Positions 46,649 through 55,716 of a stretch of 64,000 bases of DNA are shown here, piece by piece. This stretch comes from Corynebacterium freiburgense (GTDB lineage: Bacteria > Actinomycetota > Actinomycetes > Mycobacteriales > Mycobacteriaceae), in contig NZ_CP047355.1 in assembly GCF_030408815.1 (NCBI RefSeq), positions 2,046,001 to 2,110,000 of the forward strand, given 5' to 3'. Every line of letters begins with the position of its first letter. The first letter of the stretch is position 1. Under the pieces are notes generated by a model. It was not told the origin of the DNA and searched no databases. It saw only the letters and a program-made list of their open reading frames with translations. The position numbers were made by a program, and so were the translations under genes.

Positions 46649-48319
46649 ATGAGTACCCGCCAGTTCATCGAGGTAGAAGCCAAATTTGCGGTCGAACAGT
46701 CCGCCGAGATCCCAACCCTGACTGAAATAGATTCCGTTGCTGAAATTCAAAGTGAGGCAACACATGAACTTTCAGCAGTGTATTACGATACGCCCGACCT
46801 CCGATTGACTCGGGCAAAAATTACCTTACGACGCCGCACCGGCGGCAAGGATTCTGGGTGGCATATGAAACTACCCGCCACCCACGGTCGTATGGAATTA
46901 CATGCGGATTTAGTAGAGCCAGCCGACGGAATCTATCAGGTACCTGTGGAGCTGCTATCCCCGGTGCGCGCATTAGTCCGAGATATCCCATTGGAGCCAA
47001 TTGCCCAGGTGGACAATGTGCGCTGGGAATGTGTACTCGCCGATACAGAAGGCGATATTATTGGCGAATTCTGCGATGACAATGTCACTGCATGGTCACT
47101 TCTCCCCGGTGGAAAGCGCACAACCTGGCGCGAATGGGAGTTTGAACTCGGCGCGAAAGTTGCCGAAAGTGAGCAAGGCACGGCAATTATGGCATCCGCC
47201 ACAAGCCTTCTAGAATCCGCCGGCGCCGAATCGTCGGAAAGCCCATCCAAACTTGTTGCAGCCCTCGGTGATTCCATACACAATGCCCCGCCCCCGCCAA
47301 GCCCCAAAGAACTCCCCGAAGACCACCCGGCATATGCAGTGCTTTTGGCCCTGGCCACAAACCGTAATGCGCTAATTGCAAATGACCCAAAGGTCCGCCG
47401 AGACGAATATGATTCCGTCCACCAAATGCGAGTGGCCACCCGTGAACTCCGCAGCCATATGCAAACGTTTGAAGGAATTCTTACCGGCGAAGGCTACCAA
47501 GAACTCGAAGCCGAATTAAAACACCTGGCAGGCGTACTTGGCGTGGCTCGCGATGCCGAAGTTGTAGAAGAACGCTTTCATAATCTCCTTGCCACCGTGG
47601 ACCCCGATATTATCGACCCCACCACGCGCAAACACCTACAAGAAGATATGGCCCTGGAATATCGGCACGCGCACCATGCCGCGGTGGAATTTATGGAATC
47701 GCAACGCTATTGCGATATTTTGAATCGCCTTGATGAGCTGCTTGTACACCCCCAGCTGGCCACCGAGCACACCCAGGACCAAAATGCCGAACATATCAAG
47801 GAAACGGAAACCCCCGAGGAAATCCTTATTGCCCACCTCGATGAGGCGTACAAGCGTTTGGTAAAGCGGCATCGCAAAGCGATTGATCGCTGGCCCGATA
47901 CTGAGCGCCCCTTGCGCGAACGCGAAGACTATTTCCACGATATGCGGAAATCCGCTAAAAAACTCCGCTATTCAGCCGACGCTGCCCGCGCTACCGGCCT
48001 AAAAACCAAAAAACTCTATGACGCCTGCAAACGCATGCAAACCGTGCTTGGCGATTTCCAAGACTCCGTTACCTCCCGCGACGTACTTCGAGCTAAAGCA
48101 GAAGCAGCCCGGGCCGCCGGCGAAGACACATTCGCATACGGTGTCCTATACCAAGTGGAGCGAGAACGCGGACTCGAATCATTGCGCGACTATGCCGAAA
48201 GCTTTGACAATATTGAAAAAGCATATGAGGCAATGAAACTTGCGGCCGAAAAAGCCACTGAAAAAGCTTCTTCTCAGGCGGAACGCAACACTAAGAAGAA
48301 GCGGAAAAAGAAGAAGTAA
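46649..48319 (+). CDS. CYTH and CHAD domain protein
   Basis: A 556-residue protein. The N-terminal CYTH domain carries the ExExK motif (E8, E10, K12 in IEVEAKF) and a ring of basic residues for binding phosphate chains. The C-terminal CHAD domain (about 240-540) has repeated basic helices such as VHQMRVATRELRSHMQTF and FHDMRKSAKKLRYSADAA, with conserved His and Arg. CHAD domains bind polyphosphate granules and CYTH domains hydrolyse triphosphates, so a role in polyphosphate is likely. The C-terminus is a run of lysines. The start follows the MSTRQ ATG rather than an upstream GTG. Confidence 0.92.
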   Translation: MSTRQFIEVEAKFAVEQSAEIPTLTEIDSVAEIQSEATHELSAVYYDTPDLRLTRAKITLRRRTGGKDSGWHMKLPATHGRMELHADLVEPADGIYQVPVELLSPVRALVRDIPLEPIAQVDNVRWECVLADTEGDIIGEFCDDNVTAWSLLPGGKRTTWREWEFELGAKVAESEQGTAIMASATSLLESAGAESSESPSKLVAALGDSIHNAPPPPSPKELPEDHPAYAVLLALATNRNALIANDPKVRRDEYDSVHQMRVATRELRSHMQTFEGILTGEGYQELEAELKHLAGVLGVARDAEVVEERFHNLLATVDPDIIDPTTRKHLQEDMALEYRHAHHAAVEFMESQRYCDILNRLDELLVHPQLATEHTQDQNAEHIKETETPEEILIAHLDEAYKRLVKRHRKAIDRWPDTERPLREREDYFHDMRKSAKKLRYSADAARATGLKTKKLYDACKRMQTVLGDFQDSVTSRDVLRAKAEAARAAGEDTFAYGVLYQVERERGLESLRDYAESFDNIEKAYEAMKLAAEKATEKASSQAERNTKKKRKKKK

Positions 48320-48338
48320 TAGGTAACGGGTTGGGGGC

Positions 48339-48551
48339 TTATTTCTCCCAGGCTGGGGATACTCCCCAGTCTTCGCCCTCTTCATCGTAGGCATCAGCCG
48401 CGGCTGTACGTTCGGCGGCGATCTTCATAGCGTCGTGTGCTTCGGCCTCGCTTGCATATGGCCCCATGCGGTTATCCCAAGACTGATGTTTCCCCTGAGC
48501 AACCTCACCAGTCGACGGATTGTAGAACCATTGTTCGTCTGAGTTTCCCAT
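48339..48551 (-). CDS. Small conserved acidic protein
   Basis: A 70-residue product from the ATG at 48551 with AAGGAG upstream. It begins MGNSDEQWFYNPSTGEVAQG, then WDNRMGPYASEAEAHDAM, and ends in an acidic tail. The WxYNPxTGEVxQG...NRMGPY pattern is shared by small actinobacterial proteins I remember, but their function is not known to me. No signal peptide. Confidence 0.75.
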   Translation of the reverse strand: MGNSDEQWFYNPSTGEVAQGKHQSWDNRMGPYASEAEAHDAMKIAAERTAAADAYDEEGEDWGVSPAWEK

Positions 48552-48676
48552 GATTTGCAACTCCTTGGAATTGGCAGCAGTGGTCGTTTTCCAACCTACC
48601 GCCTGCTGATACACATTTTCCAGACTAAAGTTGAGTGCAAACTAATTGCTACCCAGTTCAAGGAGTTTGTTCGTCT

Positions 48677-49891
48677 ATGGCACTTTGGAGTGTTCCGGAG
48701 GAGTCGCTTCGCGACCGCGCGGCTCAATCCCACCGCAAAACCTACAATGCCGACCCCACAATCCTGACCACCGCACCCGGGACCATTCCCCTTGTAGGCG
48801 AACACACGGACTACATTGGGGGCGTTGTTGTAGTAGCGATGTCACACCTCGGGGTCGCCGTCGCAGCCTCCCCGCGACCCGACAATAAAGTGCAGGTTCG
48901 CCTTAGCCAATTCGACGGCACCCGCTTTAAAGACACCTCCACCACCACAAACATGGATTCGGTCGCTCAGCGAAAACCCGGCGCAATCGAACAAAAACTC
49001 GGTGGGGTGGTGTGGTCTTTAGTTAACCGCCAAATGCTCAGCCGCGAAACCCAAGGCTTTAATATCACCGTGGTCAGCACGATCCCCCCTCACTGCGGAC
49101 TCGGCGAAGCAGAAGCCATGGCCACCGCATTCGCCCTCGGTCTCCAAATTGCCGCCAATGCGGAAATCGACGCCCCACTCCGCGCCCGCCTTGCCGAAGT
49201 TTGCGCACAATCCGCAACAGTATTCGCAGACACACCAGAGCTCCGCGCCCGCCATATCGCAGCCCTCCGCGGCCACCCCAAATCTGTCGCACTAGTAGAT
49301 TATGCTGACGGTTCAGTAACCCAAGCACCACACCCACGCGAACTCGACCTCTTTATCGTTGCCCAGCCAAAGCCCAAAGGCCCCACCGAACTAGTTTCCG
49401 AAATCACCCGCCGCCACACATTTCTTGACGACGCCGCCCGCGCCTATGGAGTCGACTCCCTCCGCGCTCTCCCCGACGCACCCTCCCGCGTAACCGACTG
49501 GCTAAGCGCGGTCCATAAAGTCCACGGCCCCGATAAAGGCCCAGGTATCGAGGAAGCCGCACATTGGCTTCAATTCCTAAGCGAAGAAACCCGACGCGCC
49601 TCCGAAGCCGCCGCAGCTCTCCGCTCCCGCCGCATGAATGCCGTCCTTGAACTCGCCCGAACCTCCCAACATGAGCTAGAAAACAAATTCAATCTAGCCA
49701 CCGAAACTAACCGCGCCCTCGTATACCTATGCGAATCCCGAGGCGCCCAAACTGCTCGATCCACAGCCCCCGGAATGTTCGACGCCGTCCTCGCCTACGT
49801 CAACCCAAAACACTCCCACAACTTCGCCGCCGACCTTTCCGAAGACGGATTGCTCGTCATCCCCACCTACGCCGGAACACCCACCGAATAA
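48677..49891 (+). CDS. Galactokinase-like GHMP protein with degenerate motifs
   Basis: A 404-residue protein of the galactokinase family, ATG at 48677 with AAGGAG 11 bases upstream. The N-terminal signature is recognisable (APGTIPLVGEHTDYIGG, 33-49), but the usual Arg of APGR is Thr. The ATP-binding motif, normally PxGxGLSSSAA, reads PPHCGLGEAEA, and the C-terminal GGGFGG motif is absent (STAPGMFDAVLAYV). It is therefore doubtful that it phosphorylates galactose. The reading frame is intact, so a changed function is more likely than a pseudogene. Confidence 0.8.
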   Translation: MALWSVPEESLRDRAAQSHRKTYNADPTILTTAPGTIPLVGEHTDYIGGVVVVAMSHLGVAVAASPRPDNKVQVRLSQFDGTRFKDTSTTTNMDSVAQRKPGAIEQKLGGVVWSLVNRQMLSRETQGFNITVVSTIPPHCGLGEAEAMATAFALGLQIAANAEIDAPLRARLAEVCAQSATVFADTPELRARHIAALRGHPKSVALVDYADGSVTQAPHPRELDLFIVAQPKPKGPTELVSEITRRHTFLDDAARAYGVDSLRALPDAPSRVTDWLSAVHKVHGPDKGPGIEEAAHWLQFLSEETRRASEAAAALRSRRMNAVLELARTSQHELENKFNLATETNRALVYLCESRGAQTARSTAPGMFDAVLAYVNPKHSHNFAADLSEDGLLVIPTYAGTPTE

Positions 49892-50244
49892 GCTTATAAA
49901 AAGCAAACTACCCGCTAATTGTTGGGCTGCACTATGGAAGGCTGATGGCCGTTGGGGCTGGCTCCAGCTTTCGGAGGGGTTGGCTCCAGCTTTCGGAGGG
50001 GTTGCTGGTGACCTTCGGAGGAGCTGCTGTGGCTTTTGTGGTTTTTGAGGCTGTTGGGGTTTTGGTGGTGTAGATTCTGCTAGGCTGTGCTGGACTTGCA
50101 GGTTTGCGGCCCGGTTTTTGGCCTGACTTTTGGCCGGTGGTTTGGTTACGTGCTTATGGTTTTGTTGTGTGCGTCCGATGACCTGGGATTTACTTGGAGT
50201 CTGGTAGGGGTCTGACTGGCCCTTTTAGCCCGGTTGGGCGCGTT
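49892..50244 (+). other. G/T-rich left flank of repeat element copy C
   Basis: Low-complexity DNA after the galactokinase-like gene. From about 50117 it matches the left flank of copy B almost base for base (GTTTTGTTGTGTGCGTCCGA, ACCTGGGATT, CTGGTAGGGGTCTGACTGGC). No gene is supported. Confidence 0.6.
49959..50002. repeat. 22-bp direct repeat, two units
   Basis: TGGCTCCAGCTTTCGGAGGGGT occurs at 49959-49980 and again at 49981-50002, followed by a degenerate third unit (ACCTTCGGAGG). It lies at the outer edge of the left flank of repeat copy C. Confidence 0.85.
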
Positions 50245-50432
50245 GTCACAGATTCCATTTTTTCGGCTGTTTTTATGGAATTTGTGACACGATAGGTAGG
50301 GAACCTGTCACAGATTCCATTTTTTTCACTGTTTTTATGGAATCTGCGACACACCCCAGGTCAACGATTGTGCGCAATGTTGCTTGCTGTCACAAATTCC
50401 ATTTTTTCAGGCGATTTTATGGAATCTGCGAC
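50245..50432 (+). repeat. Three-palindrome intergenic element (family 2), copy C
   Basis: Third copy of the 188-bp core, palindromes 50245-50288, 50307-50350 and 50389-50432, again 44 bp each with spacers 18 and 38. Conserved tail to about 50479. Its right flank diverges from copies A and B after CCTATTAAAC, although CCAGCCAATACACCCGG is still recognisable at 50511. It lies downstream of the galactokinase-like gene, in its direction, and before the 3' end of rnpB. Confidence 0.9.
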
Positions 50433-50644
50433 AGTAAGGATGAAAACATCACTAGTTTGATAGGGTGCGCCTATTAAACCGCACGTAAAGCCCAGCCCAC
50501 ACCCCCGGAAACCAGCCAATACACCCGGAAACCAACTCCAACCCGAGGTAAAGCAGCTGCCACACCAGGAGACCCCAAAAACCAGCTCCGCCACCCAAAA
50601 CATCAGGCAGATCTGACACACCCAACATCCACTGAAACTATGAG

Positions 50645-51041
50645 CGCGAATGAGTCATCCTATAAGCCGGATTCTGTCAGTGTGTGAACATCCATCTGGA
50701 CCCATCATTGCTGTTGGGCCTCAAGCAGCGTACCTTCGGGCTCGGCGAGCAGCCTACGAACGCCCGAACAGACATACAGATGTACGTCCTCTTGCCTTGC
50801 TCCAGGTGGGGTTTACCTAGCCAGCAATGTCACCATTGCTGCTGGTGCGCTTTTACCGCACCGTTTCACCCTTACCCATTGCTGGGCGGTTTGTTTTCTG
50901 TGGCACTTTCCCGCAGGTCACCCTGGGTTGCCGTTAGCAACCACCTTGCTCTTTGGAGTCCGGACTTTCCTCGGCAGTATGTCAGGCGCACTGGTCGTGT
51001 CGATACATTCGCCGCGTCCACCCGGATGGCTCATTCGCGCA
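50645..51041 (-). ncRNA. rnpB: RNase P RNA
   Basis: Catalytic RNA of RNase P, bacterial type A, on the minus strand. Conserved blocks are GAGGAAAGTCCGGACTCC near the 5' side (complement near 50955-50975) and ACAGAATCCGGCTTAT near the 3' side (complement near 50664-50680), which form helix P4. The ends pair: CGCGAATGAG at both termini (50645-50660 with 51025-51040) as helix P1. End positions are estimated from this pairing to within a few bases. It lies just after the RNase H gene's stop. Confidence 0.95.
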
Positions 51042-51048
51042 TTCGATC

Positions 51049-52305
51049 CTACACACCATTGAGGTGAGAGGTGTCATTAATCAGGCGTACGCAGGTAGGA
51101 CCGTCTGCGTAGTATTCCGCCACTGAGATTGAGGCAAGGTCCAAATGGAGCCTGCGGAAGAATTGCGGTCCGGCCTCCAAGGCGTCACGCAAAATCGCTT
51201 TAATGGGGGTGACGTGGCTAACTACCAGGATATTTGCCTCCCCGTAAGTATTGCGAAGTTCGGCAACTGTGTGCCCTATTCGCTCATTGGCTTGATGGAG
51301 CGATTCGCCTCCTGGGGGGATAATTGTGGGATCGTTAAGCCAGGCAGTGTGGGTTTCCGGGTCTGAGTTGTGTGCTTCGCTAAAGGTGAGGCCGTCCCAT
51401 TGCCCGAAGTTCATTTCAATAAGACCTTCATGGATTGTTAGGTCGATACCGAGTGCTCGGGCGCAATGTTCTGCAGTCCGGCGGGTACGGAGCAAGGGCG
51501 AACAGACAATATGATCGATTCCGCCGAGGGCGGCAAGCCGGGCCGCAGCTGCAGCGGCTTGTTGTTCTCCAAGTTCTGTAAGTGGCGGATTGCTGTGGCC
51601 GGAGTATTTTTTGGCTGCGGATAATTCGGTTTGACCATGGCGGAGCAGGATAAATCGGGTGGGGGTAGTGGTGGCACCATTCCAGCTGGTCACGGTTTCA
51701 TTGGATTGGATATTGGGGGTAAGGGTGCCACCTTGCGTTTCGCCACCCGGCTCACCACAAGGTGCACTCGCCACACCTCCCCCAGCCAAATCCACACCTC
51801 CCCCAACCAAATCCACACCTCCCCCAGCCAAATCCCCAGCACCGCTGGCTTTATTATCTGGGGCAGGGGGCTCGTCGATAATGTATCCGGGTTGGGCGCC
51901 ATCGGCGCCGGCATCCATGGCGGTATTGGCTAGTTCGTCGGCTGTGGCATTTGCGGAGCGGGGCACCCAGGTATAGGTGATGTGGTTAAAGGCTTTGGCA
52001 ATGTTTTGGGCTTTGAGGGCGAGGGCTTGCATATCGGGGTGTTTGATTTTCCAGCGCCCTGACATTTGTTCGACCACGAGTTTGGAATCCATAAAGACTT
52101 CCACTTCGGTGGCCCCCAGGTTTGCAGCGGCTTGGAGGCCATTAATCAGTCCTCGGTATTCCGCAACATTGTTCGTTGCGGTACCCACGTATTCGGCGAT
52201 GCGGCGGAGTTCATTGGTGTGGGTGGCGTCGTAAAGCACGGTGCCGGAGCCTGCAATGCCGGGGTTGCCGCGGGAGCCGCCGTCGGCCTCGATGCATACT
52301 TTCAT
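51049..52305 (-). CDS. Bifunctional RNase HI / acid (histidine) phosphatase
   Basis: A 418-residue fusion like Mycobacterium Rv2228c. The N-terminal RNase H domain (1-135) has IEADGGSRGNPG, NNVAEYRGL and VFMDSKLVVEQMSG with the catalytic acids. The C-terminal histidine phosphatase domain has LLRHGQTELS, EMNFGQWDG and VVSHVTPIKA; in mycobacteria this half acts as alpha-ribazole phosphatase (CobC type). The domains are joined by a linker with the tandem unit DLAGGGV/DLVGGGV. Start ATG at 52305. It is the third gene of a unit with Nif3 and the zinc-ribbon protein. Confidence 0.95.
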   Translation of the reverse strand: MKVCIEADGGSRGNPGIAGSGTVLYDATHTNELRRIAEYVGTATNNVAEYRGLINGLQAAANLGATEVEVFMDSKLVVEQMSGRWKIKHPDMQALALKAQNIAKAFNHITYTWVPRSANATADELANTAMDAGADGAQPGYIIDEPPAPDNKASGAGDLAGGGVDLVGGGVDLAGGGVASAPCGEPGGETQGGTLTPNIQSNETVTSWNGATTTPTRFILLRHGQTELSAAKKYSGHSNPPLTELGEQQAAAAAARLAALGGIDHIVCSPLLRTRRTAEHCARALGIDLTIHEGLIEMNFGQWDGLTFSEAHNSDPETHTAWLNDPTIIPPGGESLHQANERIGHTVAELRNTYGEANILVVSHVTPIKAILRDALEAGPQFFRRLHLDLASISVAEYYADGPTCVRLINDTSHLNGV

Positions 52306-52313
52306 AGTGTTCC

Positions 52314-53003
52314 CTATCGGATAAGGTAGACGCCGCAATCGGGGCAGCGTGGGACGGATTCGGCGGGGGCGTTTGCTATGGCGGAAAGGGTGGCTGGCGG
52401 CAGGATAAGGTGGCAGCCGCCGCAGGAGCGCCCAATAAATTTGGCGGCACCCACACCGTCGATTTCGAACTGTTCATCGTATTCAGCGAGGGCGGCGGCA
52501 TCAATAGAAGCCCGCAATTCATTTATACGTTCGCCTCGTGAGGCGGTGTCGCGGGGCACTATTGCGCGCTGGGCGGCGGCCAAGGAGCGCTGTATGGAGT
52601 CTAATTCCGCCCCATAGCGTTCATGGTGGGCACGTAGGGCGTGGAGCTCATCATGGGTTTCTTTGAGTTCGCCGCGGAGGTCGTCGATACGGCGGACGGC
52701 GGCGGCGAGTTCGTGCTGGAGTTCACGACGTCGCTCGGGGTCAGTCGTAGCACCAAGCGCACCCTTTGCATCGGCTTCCCGGCGCTGTAATTTAGCGGTA
52801 TCTCTTTGGATTCGCCGCACTTCCGCCTCCATATCAGAAATAGAAAGCGCAAGCGATGCGGCGGCATCATTTGCCCGCTGATATTCCTTTGTTAGGCGTT
52901 CTACCTCGAGTTCTTCGGGGGTTTTCGGCAAAGATTCGGGTTCTACTAATACTAGTGTTGCAAGCTCAAGGAGATCTTGTTGAGCTGCGGGAGAAAGTTT
53001 CAT
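52314..53003 (-). CDS. Coiled-coil zinc-ribbon protein (DUF164/C4-type)
   Basis: A 229-residue protein with a long charged, coiled-coil N-terminal region (about 30-160, heptad-like EVRRIQRDTAKLQRREADAK) and a C-terminal zinc ribbon with two Cys pairs, CGGCHLILPP and CPDCGVYLI. Relatives include the HP0958/CT398 proteins, proposed to bind RNA or partner proteins. AAGGAA precedes the ATG. It stands between Nif3 and RNase H with short gaps, a conserved actinobacterial arrangement. Confidence 0.9.
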   Translation of the reverse strand: MKLSPAAQQDLLELATLVLVEPESLPKTPEELEVERLTKEYQRANDAAASLALSISDMEAEVRRIQRDTAKLQRREADAKGALGATTDPERRRELQHELAAAVRRIDDLRGELKETHDELHALRAHHERYGAELDSIQRSLAAAQRAIVPRDTASRGERINELRASIDAAALAEYDEQFEIDGVGAAKFIGRSCGGCHLILPPATLSAIANAPAESVPRCPDCGVYLIR

Positions 53004-53012
53004 TTCGGTTCC

Positions 53013-54149
53013 TTATAGATTATTTATTTTGCACGCCGCAAGCGTCCAAGGGTCAGTTCGAATATCAATCATTTCTACTGCAACATCGAGTTGCTCGCCA
53101 ACAATCCCCGCGGCTTGTTCGCACCATGGAAATTCACTGGCCCAGTGGGCGGTATCAATAATGGCGGGGCCACCGGCACGCAAGTGTTCATCAACGGGGT
53201 GGTGGCGTAGGTCAGAGGTCACATACACATCTATATCCAGCCCGGATACCCGTTCTAAAAAGCTATCGCCGGAACCGGAAGACACAGCAACCCGCCGAAC
53301 AATCATTTCAGGGTCACCGGCAGCTCGGATACCCCACTCCGTAGCTGGCAGTCGTTCGGCCACACGGGCTACAAAATCCCGTAGCGGCATAGGTGTATCT
53401 AATTCCCCAACTCGTCCAAGACCGTATGCGTTTTCTATATCAACGGTGTTTTCCAGTCGGACAATATCAAAGGCGGGCTCCTCATATGGGTGGGCTTGGC
53501 GCAGTGCGCGTTCAATGGCCCGGCGCGCCGGTGTTGGCGCAATAAACTCCACCCGGAGTTCATCTACATATTCAAGTTCGCCAACGGTACCTATTGCTGG
53601 ATTTGCGCCTTGTAAAGGCCGGAATTGCCCGCTACCAGAATATTCAAATGAGCATTCGGCATATTCGCCAATATTTCCGGCGCCAACGGCAAATACTGCG
53701 GCTTTTACAGCTGGCGCATCTGCACTTGGCACCATGACTCCCCATTTATCTAGGGTATGGGGCTTGGGAAGTATTGGCCGCCCGGGGTGTACGCCCAGGA
53801 GTTCGGCAAGCCGATCATTGACGCCGGGGCGTGCGGAATCCGCATTGGTATGGGCTGCAAATAATGCCACACCATTTCGAATAAGCGTATGAATTACCCG
53901 CCCTTTTGGAGTATCCGCCGCAACACTCGTTACCCCACGCAGCAATAATGGGTGATGCACTACGAGCATTTGGGCGCCGATTGCAATGGCTTCTTCGGCG
54001 ACGGCTTGGGTGCAATCCAGGGCAAATGCTACTTTATGCACTGTTTCCGCTGGATCTCCGCAGATCAGGCCTACCGCATCCCAGCTTTCTGCGAGTTCTG
54101 GCGGGTAGGCGGCTTCTAAAATATCCCGAACGTTACCGACTGTGCTCAC
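53013..54149 (-). CDS. Nif3-like dinuclear metal centre protein
   Basis: A 378-residue member of the Nif3/YbgI family, formerly called GTP cyclohydrolase 1 type 2-like. The GTG at 54149 follows AAAGGAG and overlaps the stop of the cobC-like gene by four bases (GTGA). Metal-binding residues are in MLVVHHPLLLRG, in FAAHTNADSARPGVND and in IIDTAHWASEF. A PII-like insert (about 130-240) marks the longer three-domain subtype. Cellular role unknown. Confidence 0.92.
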   Translation of the reverse strand: MSTVGNVRDILEAAYPPELAESWDAVGLICGDPAETVHKVAFALDCTQAVAEEAIAIGAQMLVVHHPLLLRGVTSVAADTPKGRVIHTLIRNGVALFAAHTNADSARPGVNDRLAELLGVHPGRPILPKPHTLDKWGVMVPSADAPAVKAAVFAVGAGNIGEYAECSFEYSGSGQFRPLQGANPAIGTVGELEYVDELRVEFIAPTPARRAIERALRQAHPYEEPAFDIVRLENTVDIENAYGLGRVGELDTPMPLRDFVARVAERLPATEWGIRAAGDPEMIVRRVAVSSGSGDSFLERVSGLDIDVYVTSDLRHHPVDEHLRAGGPAIIDTAHWASEFPWCEQAAGIVGEQLDVAVEMIDIRTDPWTLAACKINNL

Positions 54150-55162
54150 TGCACGATCTCCTTTCTCCACTCTTCTAGTGTGGCAATTGCTTGGGCATCG
54201 CGCACAGCCAACCGCCAAAATCGTGTATCTAAGCCGGGGAAGGTATCGCACCGGCGCACGGCAATCCCCCGCTCCGCAAGCGCAATGCGTTGGGCTTCCA
54301 CATTATTGCCAGGCGGATTGACCAGTAGAAATGGCGCTTGGCTCGGCCATATATGCCAATTGTGAGCACGCAAAAACTCCACCATATGCGCGCGCTGTTG
54401 CAGCATTTCCTCCCGGATTGGGCGAATATCCGCCGCCAATGTGTGTTGGATTGCCAAAAGCTGTAGTGTGCCCAATGGCCAATGTGGGCGGCATCGCTCT
54501 AATTCGGCGACGGTATCTGCGGCTGCTATTAGGTATCCGCAGCGCAAACCGGCTAGCCCCCAGGTTTTGGTAAGGCTGCGTAAAACAATTACTCCCCGAT
54601 CGATGTATTCGATCATGGATTCGTCTGGGGCAAGGTCCATAAATGCTTCATCAACCACAAGGGTGTTTGTGCGTTCAGCCAGGGCTAAAAGTTGCGCGCG
54701 GCTATGCAGCACCCCCGTTGGGTTTGTGGGGTTTCCAATTACTACCATGCTTCCAAGTTCTGCTGGGCATGCCGCGGCCCCCAAAGTATCTTCCAGCGTA
54801 AAAGGCGGGGGCAGAATCCAGTGTTGCACCGGTATTCCTGCTGCTCGTAGTGCGTACTCTGGTTCGGTAAAACTGGGGTGAATAATTGTGGCATTGCGTG
54901 GTTGCAGGCGCGGCAATAGTGCAAAACCCTCAGCGGCTCCGGCAAGCAAAAGGACTTCCTCGGGGTGCACACCATGGTGGCGTGCCACATCAATGCGGGC
55001 TTGTTCGGGGTTTGGGTAGGCCCCGAGTGTGTCTAATCCTTTTTCTAATACTTCCCGCAGCCATCCAGGTGGGCGTGACGAACGCACGTTTACAGCAAAA
55101 TCAAGGAGGGCACCTGCAGCGGCCTGATCACCATGGAAACGCAAAGGGTCAAATTCAGTCAC
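54146..55162 (-). CDS. cobC: CobC/HisC-like PLP aminotransferase (threonine-phosphate decarboxylase type)
   Basis: A class I/II PLP enzyme. Key residues: GNPTNPTG, VVDEAFMDL, and the PLP lysine in LRSLTKTWGLAGLRCGYL. The pattern DFAVNVRSSRPPGWL near the N-terminus is typical of the CobC (Rv2231c) group, which provides the aminopropanol part of cobalamin. The GTG at 55162 gives 338 residues; an ATG at 55210 would overlap the divergent phosphatase gene. It heads the minus-strand unit with Nif3, the zinc-ribbon protein and RNase H/phosphatase, another cobalamin-linked gene. Confidence 0.88.
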   Translation of the reverse strand: MTEFDPLRFHGDQAAAGALLDFAVNVRSSRPPGWLREVLEKGLDTLGAYPNPEQARIDVARHHGVHPEEVLLLAGAAEGFALLPRLQPRNATIIHPSFTEPEYALRAAGIPVQHWILPPPFTLEDTLGAAACPAELGSMVVIGNPTNPTGVLHSRAQLLALAERTNTLVVDEAFMDLAPDESMIEYIDRGVIVLRSLTKTWGLAGLRCGYLIAAADTVAELERCRPHWPLGTLQLLAIQHTLAADIRPIREEMLQQRAHMVEFLRAHNWHIWPSQAPFLLVNPPGNNVEAQRIALAERGIAVRRCDTFPGLDTRFWRLAVRDAQAIATLEEWRKEIVQ

Positions 55163-55189
55163 AAACAATGAGTCTATTATTCTGACTGC

Positions 55190-55705
55190 ATGAACTTTGC
55201 CGAAGAGCATAATGCCAGCCTCTACCTGGTCTTTGTTTGTACCGGAAATATTTGCCGCTCCCCCATGGCAGAAATCATTGTTCGCAATGCGCTTATCGAC
55301 GCCAACCTCGCCAACGATGTCCTGCTACGTTCCTGTGGCATTGGCGGCTGGCATGTAGGCCAAAAAGCCGACTACCGTGCCATTGCCGAACTGGCCACTA
55401 TAGGACTCGACGGCACCAAACACCGCGCAAACCAACTCAGTGGCGAACACCAATCCGCCGACCTTTTTATCGCCCTAGACAACGGCCATATCCGCGACCT
55501 TAAAGCCTGGGGCATCCCCCGAAATCGTATTCGACTCATGCGTTCCTTTGACCCGCAGGCCCCACAATGCGCAGAAGTAGACGACCCCTACTATGGTGAC
55601 GCCAGCGCCTTTACCCAAACCCGCAAAGAGATTGAGGCCGCAACCCCCGGGCTCATAGACTGGATACGGCAACAACTAGAAGCCTCAGAATCCACCACAC
55701 GATAA
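55190..55705 (+). CDS. ptpA: Low-molecular-weight protein tyrosine phosphatase
   Basis: A 171-residue phosphatase. The P-loop VCTGNICRSP contains Cys17 and Arg23 and the general acid is in EVDDPYYGD. It is similar to Mycobacterium PtpA, which lies in the same neighbourhood. No good ribosome site precedes the ATG. It is followed after 11 bases by surf1. Confidence 0.92.
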   Translation: MNFAEEHNASLYLVFVCTGNICRSPMAEIIVRNALIDANLANDVLLRSCGIGGWHVGQKADYRAIAELATIGLDGTKHRANQLSGEHQSADLFIALDNGHIRDLKAWGIPRNRIRLMRSFDPQAPQCAEVDDPYYGDASAFTQTRKEIEAATPGLIDWIRQQLEASESTTR

Positions 55706-55716
55706 GGAAGCCCGGG

